Source: JAVBLU01 sp031553225
GTDB taxonomy: Bacteria; Bacillota; Clostridia; Christensenellales; UBA1750
Direction of reading: 5' to 3'
Assembly: GCA_031553225.1 (NCBI GenBank)
Contig: JAVBLU010000042.1
Coordinates: 1-64,000, forward strand
Length of the DNA stretch: 64,000 nucleotides
Part shown: positions 34,088 to 41,602 of the stretch, piece by piece
Layout of the letters: each line of letters opens with the position of its first letter
How positions within the stretch are numbered: the first letter of the stretch is position 1
Notes under the pieces: model-generated
What the model saw: the letters and a program-made list of their open reading frames with translations, nothing else
What the model was told of the DNA's origin: nothing
Database searches by the model: none
Translations under genes and position numbers: made by a program

Positions 34088-35092
34088 CTACGCGGGCTGC
34101 ACGGCCGCGCCGCCCGGATCGGCCGACGTGGCCAGGTGACAGGCCACCTGGTGCCCGTCGCCGATGTCCGTCAGGGGCGGCTCCTCCAGCGTGCAGCGCT
34201 CGGTTTTGAGGGGGCAGCGCGTGTGAAAGCGGCAGCCCGCAGGCGGTTTGGCGGGTGAAGGGATGTCGCCCTGCAGCAGGATCACCCTGCGCTTGGCGGT
34301 TGGATCTGGCACGGGCGCAGCGGAGAGCAGCGCCTGGGTGTAGGGGTGCAGCGGCCGCTTGTACAGCTGCTCGCGGTCCGCCACCTCCACGATCTTGCCC
34401 AGATACATGACCCCAACGCGCCGTGAGATGTGCTCCACAACCGACAAATCGTGCGAGATGAACAGATAGGAGAACCCGCGCTGCTTTTGCAGGTCGGTCA
34501 GCAGGTTGATGATCTGCGACTGGATGGACACATCCAGCGCGGACACCGGCTCGTCGCATACGATGAAGTCCGGGTCCAGGGCCAGGGCGCGGGCGATGCC
34601 GATGCGTTGGCGCTGCCCGCCGGAGAACTCGTGCGGGTAGCGGTCGATCACGTAGGAGGGAAGCGAGCAGGCGTCCATGGTGGCGCGCACCTTCTTGAGC
34701 ATGCCCGCCCGGTCGCACAGGCCGTGGTCCAGCAGCGCCTCGCCGATCGCCTGGCCGATGGGCAGGCGCGGGTTCAGCGAGGAATACGGGTCCTGGAAGA
34801 CGATCTGCATGCGCGGCCGCAGGGCGCGCAAATCGCGCCGTGGGAGGGCGTGTACGTCTTTTCCGTCGAAAACCACGCGCCCGCCCGTGCGCTCGTATAG
34901 GCGCAGCAGCGTGCGCCCTACGGTGGATTTGCCGCAGCCCGATTCGCCCACAAGCCCCATCGTTTCCCCTTTGTTGATGGTGAAGGACACGCCGTCCACG
35001 GCGCGCACATGCCCCACCGTACGCTGCAGAATGCCGCCGCGTATGGGAAAGTACTTCGTCAGGTTCTCAACCACAAGCAAGGCCTGGCTCAT
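34088..35092 (-). CDS. oppF: OppF/DppF-type peptide ABC transporter ATPase
   Basis: This 334-residue ATP-binding subunit has Walker A GESGCGKST, signature FSGGQRQRIGIARAL, Walker B DFIVCDEPVSALD and the C-terminal oligopeptide-transporter domain with Cys residues (RFHTRCPLKTERC). ATG 35092 overlaps the oppD TGA (ATGA). It powers peptide uptake with OppD. The open frame upstream of the start shadows oppD. Confidence 0.93.
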   Translation of the reverse strand: MSQALLVVENLTKYFPIRGGILQRTVGHVRAVDGVSFTINKGETMGLVGESGCGKSTVGRTLLRLYERTGGRVVFDGKDVHALPRRDLRALRPRMQIVFQDPYSSLNPRLPIGQAIGEALLDHGLCDRAGMLKKVRATMDACSLPSYVIDRYPHEFSGGQRQRIGIARALALDPDFIVCDEPVSALDVSIQSQIINLLTDLQKQRGFSYLFISHDLSVVEHISRRVGVMYLGKIVEVADREQLYKRPLHPYTQALLSAAPVPDPTAKRRVILLQGDIPSPAKPPAGCRFHTRCPLKTERCTLEEPPLTDIGDGHQVACHLATSADPGGAAVQPA

Positions 35093-36063
35093 GCGCGTCC
35101 CTCCTTGCCGCCGTACAGGTAGCACGCCACCCATTGCTCGCCCATCTGAATGAGGGGCGGCACCCCCTGCCGGCATACGTCCATGCATCGCTCGCACCGC
35201 TCGCAAAAGGCGCACTGCTCGGGCAGGTTGATGGGGCTGGGCACCTGGCCGGGGATGGAATACAGCCGTTCCTGCGCGCGCCCCACGACGGGCTTGGAAC
35301 GCAGCAGGCCCTGCGTGTACGGGTGAAGCGGGTTTTCGTACAGGGGCAGCACGGGGCTTCGCTCGATGACGCGCCCGCAGTACATCACGCATACATACTG
35401 GGCCATCTCGGCCACAACGCCCAGGTCGTGCGTGATGAGGATGATGGCGGTGCCCAGCCGCTCCTTCACGTCGCGCATCAGGTTGAGGATCTGCGCCTGA
35501 ATGGTGACGTCCAGGGCCGTAGTCGGCTCGTCGGCGATGAGCAGGCGCGGGTTGCACGCCAGCGCCATGGCGATCATCACCCTTTGGCGCATGCCGCCGG
35601 AGAGTTCGTGCGGATAGGAATGCGCCACGCGCTCGGGGTTGGGAATGCCCACCGAGGCGATGAGCTCCACCGCGCGCGCATACGCCTCGCGCTCGCCGCG
35701 GCCCTCGTGCAGCGTCAAGGATTCGGCGATCTGCTGCCCGGCGGTAAACACCGGGTTCAGCGAGGTCATGGGCTCCTGGAAGATCATGGCGATGTCCTTG
35801 CCGTTGATGCGGCGCATCTGAGCGTCCGACAGGCGCGTGATGTCCTTGCCGTCGAACTCGATGGTGCCCTCCACGATGCGGCCGGGGTTTTGCAGCAGGT
35901 GCATCAGCGACAGCGCGGTGACGGACTTGCCGCAGCCCGACTCGCCCACCACGGCCACGGTCTGCCCTTCCTCCACGTCGAAGGAGACGCCGTTGACGGC
36001 CTTCACCACGCCGCCGTCGGTGTAAAAATACGTGTGCAGGTTGCGAAAGGATACCAGCGGCAT
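35089..36063 (-). CDS. oppD: OppD/DppD-type peptide ABC transporter ATPase
   Basis: A 324-residue ATP-binding subunit with Walker A GESGCGKSV, signature LSGGMRQRVMIAMAL, Walker B LLIADEPTTALD and a Cys-rich C-terminus (CAFCERCERCMDVC), which in this family can hold an iron-sulfur cluster. GAGGAGG lies upstream of the ATG. It is coupled to oppF. Confidence 0.93.
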   Translation of the reverse strand: MPLVSFRNLHTYFYTDGGVVKAVNGVSFDVEEGQTVAVVGESGCGKSVTALSLMHLLQNPGRIVEGTIEFDGKDITRLSDAQMRRINGKDIAMIFQEPMTSLNPVFTAGQQIAESLTLHEGRGEREAYARAVELIASVGIPNPERVAHSYPHELSGGMRQRVMIAMALACNPRLLIADEPTTALDVTIQAQILNLMRDVKERLGTAIILITHDLGVVAEMAQYVCVMYCGRVIERSPVLPLYENPLHPYTQGLLRSKPVVGRAQERLYSIPGQVPSPINLPEQCAFCERCERCMDVCRQGVPPLIQMGEQWVACYLYGGKEGRA

Positions 36064-36078
36064 ACCGCAGCGCCTCCT

Positions 36079-36996
36079 CTACCGCTTCATCTTCGGGTCC
36101 AGCGCGTCGCGCAGGCCGTCGCCCAGCAGGTTAATGGACATGACCGTGATAAAGATGCACAGCCCGGCGGGGATCCACATCCACGGCCGCTTCTGCAGAT
36201 CCGGGAAGCTGTTGACCGCCTGAATCATGTTGCCCCAGCTCGGGTAGGGCATCGCCACGCCCATCCCCAGATAGGACAGCGCCGATTCCGTCAGGATCGC
36301 CCCGCCGATGCCCAGCGTGGCCGACACGATGAGCTGCGGCACAACGTTTGGGATCAGGTGGCGGAAGATCTTGCGGAAATCACGCAGGCCAAGCGCTTCG
36401 GCGGCCAGCATAAACTCCTGCTCGCGCAGCGCCAGAATCTGCCCGCGCACCATGCGCGCCGTGCCCGGCCAGCCAAGCGCTCCCAAAACGAGCATCAGGA
36501 AGTAGATGCGGTTCTCGGGCGGCACCTTCATGTCGGACAGCACGGCCGTTAGCAACAGCAGCACCGGAATGGTGGGAATGCAGAAGAGCACGTCCACAAA
36601 GCGCATGAGAAACCCGTCCACCGCGCCCCCGTAGTACCCCGCCGCGCCGCCCACCATGCAGGCGATGGTGATGGACACCGCCACGACCACAAGCCCCACG
36701 GTGAGGGAGATGCGCCCGCCGTACATCAGCCGCGTGAGTACATCGCGGCCGATTGCGTCGGTGCCCAGCCAGTGCTGGGCGGAGGGCGCGTTCTTCACGC
36801 TCTTCAGGTCCGTGGTGATCAGGTCGTAGGGGGAAAACAGCGGCCCCAGAAAACAGAACAGGAACATGAACGCCAGCACAAACAGGCCCACAAGCGCCAG
36901 CTTGTTGCGGCGCAGGCGTTTCACGGCCAGCGTCCAGGGCGTTTGGATGCGCTCTTTGGGGCGCCGGGCGGCGGCGACGGTCGCGTCCTGGCTCAT
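36079..36996 (-). CDS. oppC: OppC/DppC-type peptide ABC transporter permease
   Basis: This 305-residue permease has six membrane segments. It carries the N-terminal OppC domain (RLRRNKLALVGLFVL), the HWLGTDAIGRDVLTRLMYGGRISL motif and the EAA loop (EALGLRDFRKIFRHLIPN). AGGAGGG precedes the ATG. It forms the channel with OppB. Confidence 0.95.
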   Translation of the reverse strand: MSQDATVAAARRPKERIQTPWTLAVKRLRRNKLALVGLFVLAFMFLFCFLGPLFSPYDLITTDLKSVKNAPSAQHWLGTDAIGRDVLTRLMYGGRISLTVGLVVVAVSITIACMVGGAAGYYGGAVDGFLMRFVDVLFCIPTIPVLLLLTAVLSDMKVPPENRIYFLMLVLGALGWPGTARMVRGQILALREQEFMLAAEALGLRDFRKIFRHLIPNVVPQLIVSATLGIGGAILTESALSYLGMGVAMPYPSWGNMIQAVNSFPDLQKRPWMWIPAGLCIFITVMSINLLGDGLRDALDPKMKR

Positions 36997-37009
36997 ATCC
37001 GGTCCCTCC

Positions 37010-37978
37010 TTACTTCAGCTGAATGCGCGGATCTACGAGCGAGTAGGCGAGATCCGCAAACAGGCTCGACAAGAGGGTGAGCACGGCCAGAAACATGTTA
37101 AACCCCATGATGAGCGGGTAATCGCGTTTTGATACGGCCTCCAGCGCCACCTTGCCGATGCCCGGCCAGGCAAACACGCGCTCGGTGATGATGGCCCCGG
37201 AGAACAGCCCGGGCAGCGACATGCCGATGATCGTCACGATGGGGATGAGCGCGTTGCGCAGCGCGTGCCGGTAGATGACCACGCGCTCGCGCACGCCCTT
37301 GGCGCGAGCCGTGCGGATGTAGTCCTGCCGGATGACCTCCAGCATGGCCGTGCGCGAGTAGCGCATGAGCGACCCGATGCCAAGCAGCGCCAGCACGATG
37401 AGGGGCATGATCATGTGCTTGCCCACATCCAGCACGTGCGTCAGGCCCGCAAGCTCCACGCCGGGGGTTACCATGCCCGACAGGGGAAGCCATTTGTGGT
37501 CCAGCGCCATAAACTTGATGAGCATCAGGCCGATGAAAAAGGCTGGCATGGCCAGCCCGATGAGGGCGAACACGGTGAAGATCATGTCGAAGCGGCTGTA
37601 CTGCCGGGTGGCGGACACAACGCCGATGGGCACGGCGATGATCACCTGAATGACGAAGGCGAACACGGCCAGCAAAAAGGAGTTCCACACGAAGGAGTTG
37701 ATGACGGACGTCACCGGGCGCATGTACGTGAAGGACAGCCCCAAATCTCCGCGCAGGGCGTTGCCCAGCCAGATGAAATAGCGGATGAGCATGGGCCTGT
37801 CGTACCCGTACAGGGCCTTTAGCTGGGCAATCTTCGCGGCCGTCATTTCCGGGCTTGCGTTGGCGTCGATGAAGTCGCCCGGCACAAGGGCGATGAGGAT
37901 GAAGAGAATCAGCGACACGCCAAACAGAATGGGGATCATCTGCAGGAGACGGCGCGCGATGTATTTGAGCTTGCCCAT
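37010..37978 (-). CDS. oppB: OppB/DppB-type peptide ABC transporter permease
   Basis: A 322-residue permease with six membrane segments and the EAA loop (TARAKGVRERVVIYRHALRNALIP). The start at 37978 (MGKLKYIARRL) has GGGAG upstream; the longer open frame before it is intergenic. It is separated from oppA by a hairpin that may lower read-through. Confidence 0.95.
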   Translation of the reverse strand: MGKLKYIARRLLQMIPILFGVSLILFILIALVPGDFIDANASPEMTAAKIAQLKALYGYDRPMLIRYFIWLGNALRGDLGLSFTYMRPVTSVINSFVWNSFLLAVFAFVIQVIIAVPIGVVSATRQYSRFDMIFTVFALIGLAMPAFFIGLMLIKFMALDHKWLPLSGMVTPGVELAGLTHVLDVGKHMIMPLIVLALLGIGSLMRYSRTAMLEVIRQDYIRTARAKGVRERVVIYRHALRNALIPIVTIIGMSLPGLFSGAIITERVFAWPGIGKVALEAVSKRDYPLIMGFNMFLAVLTLLSSLFADLAYSLVDPRIQLK

Positions 37979-38104
37979 GGCGATCACTCCCACGTTGCTG
38001 CGATATAAGTCGGGCCATATAACGTTGCCCGAAAGCGGGCGGACTATTTGCGCCAACGGGCGCCGCGGCATTTTTCTTGGTTGGCGCGCCCCCAGATAGC
38101 AAAT

Positions 38105-38137
38105 CTGGCAGGCGCCGCTTGGGCGGACGCCTGCCAG
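38105..38137 (-). terminator. Intercistronic hairpin between oppA and oppB
   Basis: A perfect 10-bp stem (38137-38128 with 38114-38105) lies just after the oppA stop. Only a short T run follows on the minus strand, so it may act as a partial terminator or 3' stabiliser that keeps binding-protein levels above permease levels. Confidence 0.6.
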
Positions 38138-38150
38138 CGAGAGACGCGCT

Positions 38151-39956
38151 TTATTTGGCCAGTTCGAAGGTGGGGGCGTTGTACATGAAGAAGCGGTAAG
38201 GCGACACGTCAAAATTCTTGACGCGGGCGGATACGCACCACATGTTCGCGCGCTGGTAGACGGGCAGCACGGGCAGATCGTTGTTGAGGATCTTGTACAG
38301 CTCGCCGTAGTACTCGGCGCGCTTGTCCATGTTCATCTCGGCGCGGGCGGCCTCGTACAGGCGGTCCACCTCGGGGTTGCCGTAGCGGTAGTAGTTCTGC
38401 GAGCCGCCCGTGCGGTACACGTTGGAGCCGGAATCCGGGTCGGCGGAGAGGAGCCAGGCCATGAAGTACATCTGGGCGGTGCCCTTCTGGGCGCGGTCGC
38501 GCAGGGTGGGGAAGTCCACGGTCTCGATGTTGAACTCAACGCCCAGCTGGGTGAGGGAGTCCTTCATCACGGGGGCCAGGGTGTCCACCACAACGTTGTC
38601 CTGGGTGGCGGCAAAGTTGATGACCAGGGGCTTGCCGTCCTTCATGAACTTGCCGGAGGCGTCCTTGGTCCAGCCGGCCTCGGTGAGCAGCTGGGCGGCC
38701 TTGGCCAGGTCGTAGTCGTAGTTGTTCACGTCCTTCACCACGTACGCCCAGGAGACGCGGCTCTCGGGGATGGAGATGACGTCGGCCGTGTCGCCATAGA
38801 TGGTGGCCACAACATCCTTGCGGTTGGTGGCGTAGGCGATGGCCTGGCGGACCTTAACGTCCTGAAGGACCGGGTCGTCGCAGGTGAAGCCGATGTAGCC
38901 GTAGCCGTTGTTGGCGTAGCGGTAGATGTTCACAAAGCCGGCGTCGGCGGCGGTCTGGATGTTGTCGGTGTTCACGGACACCTCGGCGATGTCCACGTCG
39001 CCGGCCATCAGGGCCTGCAGCTCCTGGCCGCCCGGAACCACCTTGACGATGATCTTGGGGATGACGGGCTTCTGGCCAAAGTAGTTGTCGTTTACGGAAA
39101 GCTCAACGTACTGGCCCTCCACGAACTTGTCGAATTTGTAGGGGCCGTCCAGAAGCGGCACGTTGTTCGCCTTGATGGCGGACAGGTCGCCGCGCTTGTA
39201 GTCCTTCTCGTAGTAGTGCTTGGCCACGGCGCTGAGCGTGCCGTACATGGCGGGCGCGAAGGGGCGCTCCAGGGTAACGGTAAAGGTCTTCTCGTCCACG
39301 ATCTTGACGCCGGCGATGTCGTCGGCCTTGCCGTCGTAGAAGTCCTGAGCGCCCACGATGCCCATGGTGAGCAGGTCGGTGCTGCCGTCGTAGGACTTGT
39401 CAAGCACGCAGCGGGCCCAGAACTCGAAGTCGGCCGAGGTCTGCGGCACGCCGTCGGACCACTTGACGTCCTTGGCGATCTTGTAGGTGTAGGTCAGGCC
39501 GTCCGCCGAGATGCTCACGTCCAGGTAGCCCTTGCCGGGCTTGCCGTCGTTCTCCACGGGGATGGCCTCCGCCGAGCAGTAGCGCAGCACGAAGTTGTCG
39601 TAGGCGGTGGAAACGTACAGCGGGTTGAACACGCCGTTGAAGTCGCTCGTGCCCACGATGAGGGTGTCCGGGCGGGAAGCGGCCGCCGCGGGAAGGGAGG
39701 CCGGCTGGGCGGCCGTGTACAGGTCGTAGTGGTCCTCGCGCACAAAGCCCATTGAGTCCTTTTCGCCTTGCGGGACGGGGGTGGCGGCGGCCGTGGCGGC
39801 GGGAGCGGCCGTGGCGGCAGCCGTGGCGGCGGGAGCGGCCGTGGCCGGGGCGGGCGTTCCGGGGGTGGGCGTGGTCGCCGCGGGGGCCGGCTGGCAAGCG
39901 CCAAGCAGGCACATGAGGGCGAGCGCCAGTGCGAGCAGAGGTATGCGTTTCTTCAT
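38151..39956 (-). CDS. oppA: Peptide ABC transporter substrate-binding lipoprotein
   Basis: A 601-residue solute-binding protein of family 5 (OppA/DppA type) with a lipoprotein signal (LLGAC, Cys near residue 21). An Ala/Thr/Pro repeat linker (about 27-65) is followed by the binding domain (LVIGTSDFNGVFNPLY, VKWSDGVP, ADPDSGSN). It captures peptides at the outer membrane face of the cell membrane. ATG 39956 has AAAGG 8 nt upstream; GTG 39965 is an alternative. First gene of the opp operon. Confidence 0.94.
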   Translation of the reverse strand: MKKRIPLLALALALMCLLGACQPAPAATTPTPGTPAPATAAPAATAAATAAPAATAAATPVPQGEKDSMGFVREDHYDLYTAAQPASLPAAAASRPDTLIVGTSDFNGVFNPLYVSTAYDNFVLRYCSAEAIPVENDGKPGKGYLDVSISADGLTYTYKIAKDVKWSDGVPQTSADFEFWARCVLDKSYDGSTDLLTMGIVGAQDFYDGKADDIAGVKIVDEKTFTVTLERPFAPAMYGTLSAVAKHYYEKDYKRGDLSAIKANNVPLLDGPYKFDKFVEGQYVELSVNDNYFGQKPVIPKIIVKVVPGGQELQALMAGDVDIAEVSVNTDNIQTAADAGFVNIYRYANNGYGYIGFTCDDPVLQDVKVRQAIAYATNRKDVVATIYGDTADVISIPESRVSWAYVVKDVNNYDYDLAKAAQLLTEAGWTKDASGKFMKDGKPLVINFAATQDNVVVDTLAPVMKDSLTQLGVEFNIETVDFPTLRDRAQKGTAQMYFMAWLLSADPDSGSNVYRTGGSQNYYRYGNPEVDRLYEAARAEMNMDKRAEYYGELYKILNNDLPVLPVYQRANMWCVSARVKNFDVSPYRFFMYNAPTFELAK

Positions 39957-40027
39957 GTGTGTCACCTTTCCTTACTACAAGTCCAGGGCGCATCGCGTTC
40001 ATGCATATGCGCATGAGCCGCCCCACA

Positions 40028-40056
40028 ACTATATCGGCAATTCGCAAAAAAATCAA
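40028..40056 (-). promoter_or_regulatory. Sigma-A promoter of the opp operon
   Basis: On the minus strand TTGATT (40056-40051), a 17-bp spacer and TATAGT (40033-40028). It lies about 70 nt upstream of the oppA start. Confidence 0.8.
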
Positions 40057-40159
40057 GTGAAAATACAGACACCTCGATCAAATAACTTAATTTTCCCAAA
40101 AAAATATGCATCTGAGGCATTCCCATCCGATAATATGTACACACCCTTTTTTCGCCTTC

Positions 40160-40188
40160 TTGACGTGTGCGCGCCGCCTTGTTATAAT
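40160..40188 (+). promoter_or_regulatory. Sigma-A promoter of metK
   Basis: TTGACG (40160-40165), a 17-bp spacer and TATAAT (40183-40188). Transcription would start about 25 nt before the SAM-I aptamer. Confidence 0.88.
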
Positions 40189-40218
40189 GTGGCCACACGA
40201 TCCGACAACGACATACAC

Positions 40219-40323
40219 CTTATCCCGAGCGGCGGAGGGACGGGCCCTGTGATGCCGCGACAACCGGCCGTTTCGGCACGGTGCCAAATCCCGCGGGCGC
40301 ACGCACGGCGCCCGGCAGATGAG
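40219..40323 (+). ncRNA. SAM-I riboswitch (S-box) aptamer
   Basis: The aptamer shows the conserved S-box blocks in order: CTTATC (P1 5' side, 40219-40224), GAGGGACGGGCCCTGTGATG, the GCGACAACC block, CGGCACGGTGCCAAATCC, and AGATGAG with P1 3' side GATGAG (40318-40323). P1 pairs across all six bases, one as G-U. When SAM is bound, the terminator at 40355-40389 should form and switch metK off. Confidence 0.95.
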
Positions 40324-40354
40324 GGGCGCACGCACACGAAGGTGTTCTATGTCC

Positions 40355-40389
40355 CCGCTTCTGTGAAAGGAGCGGAGGCTTTTATTTTT
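40355..40389 (+). terminator. SAM-I expression-platform terminator
   Basis: A 7-bp stem (40355-40361 with 40369-40375) followed by a T-rich run to 40389. It lies between the SAM-I aptamer and the metK ribosome site. Confidence 0.75.
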
Positions 40390-40416
40390 CGGCATATTCG
40401 CCGGGGAGGACTGCAC

Positions 40417-41601
40417 ATGAGCGCGAAGCGCAACTATCAATTCACGTCCGAATCCGTAACGGAGGGGCACCCGGACAAGCTGTGCGACCAGGTGAGCGAC
40501 GCCGTTTTGGACGCCCACCTGCGCGAGGACCCGTTTGCGCGCGTGGCATGCGAATGCTGCGCCACCACCGGCTTGCTGCTGGTGATGGGCGAGATCACCT
40601 CCAAGGCGCAGGTGGACGTGCAGGCGCTGGCGCGTTCGGTGGTGCGCCAGATCGGCTACACCAGGGCCAAGTTCGGCTTTGACGCGGACACCTCGGCCGT
40701 GGTCGTGTCCCTGTCCGGCCAGTCGCCCGACATCGCCATGGGCGTGGACAGCGCCCTGGAGAGCAAGCAGGGCGGCGCGCGCGAGCTGGGCGCGGGCGAC
40801 CAGGGCATGATGTTCGACTTTGCCTGCGACGATACGCCCGAGCACATGCCCCTGCCCCTACAGCTCTCCCACCGCCTTACGCGCGAGCTGGCGGCGCTGC
40901 GCCGCGGCGGCGTTTTGCCCTGGCTGCGGCCGGACGGCAAGGCCCAGGTGACCGTGCGCTACGAGGACGGCCGCCCCGCATGCGTGGACGCTGTGGTCGT
41001 CTCGGCCCAGCACGATCCGGACATCCCCCAGCGCGAGCTGCGCGACGCCACCGAGGCGCAGGTGATCCGCAGGATCATCCCCGCGGAGTTGATGCGCCCG
41101 GAGACGAAAATTTATGTAAACCCGACCGGGCAGTTCGTTATCGGCGGCCCGCAGGGCGACAGCGGCTTAACCGGCCGCAAGATCATCGTGGACACGTACG
41201 GCGGCTACGCCCGCCACGGCGGCGGGTGTTTCTCGGGCAAGGACCCCACCAAGGTGGACCGCTCCGCCGCGTACATGGCCCGCTACGCCGCGCGCAACGT
41301 GGTGGCTGCCGGGCTTGCGCGCCGGTGCGAGATCGAGCTTGCCTACGCCATAGGCGTGGCTCATCCCGTCTCCCTGCTTGTGGACACGGCCGGTACGGGC
41401 GTTTTGCCCGACGAGCAGCTCTCCGCCCTCATCGCCCTGGTGTTCGATTTCCGGCCGGCGGCCATCATCGAGGCGCTGAACCTGCGCCGCCCGATCTACC
41501 GCCAGACCGCCGCATACGGCCACTTCGGCCGCGACGATCTGCAGCTGCCATGGGAGGCGACCGACCGCGTATCGCTCCTTCGGGAGCGCGCGGGCCGGTA
41601 G
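40417..41601 (+). CDS. metK: S-adenosylmethionine synthetase
   Basis: This 394-residue enzyme makes S-adenosylmethionine from methionine and ATP. Motifs include TEGHPDKLCDQVSDAVLD, the loop GAGDQGMMFDFA, and GGCFSGKDPTKVDRSAAYMARY. GGGGAGGA precedes ATG 40417; the frame is open far upstream through the riboswitch. Control is by the SAM-I riboswitch. recD2 starts one base after its stop. Confidence 0.97.
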   Translation: MSAKRNYQFTSESVTEGHPDKLCDQVSDAVLDAHLREDPFARVACECCATTGLLLVMGEITSKAQVDVQALARSVVRQIGYTRAKFGFDADTSAVVVSLSGQSPDIAMGVDSALESKQGGARELGAGDQGMMFDFACDDTPEHMPLPLQLSHRLTRELAALRRGGVLPWLRPDGKAQVTVRYEDGRPACVDAVVVSAQHDPDIPQRELRDATEAQVIRRIIPAELMRPETKIYVNPTGQFVIGGPQGDSGLTGRKIIVDTYGGYARHGGGCFSGKDPTKVDRSAAYMARYAARNVVAAGLARRCEIELAYAIGVAHPVSLLVDTAGTGVLPDEQLSALIALVFDFRPAAIIEALNLRRPIYRQTAAYGHFGRDDLQLPWEATDRVSLLRERAGR

Positions 41602-41602
41602 G

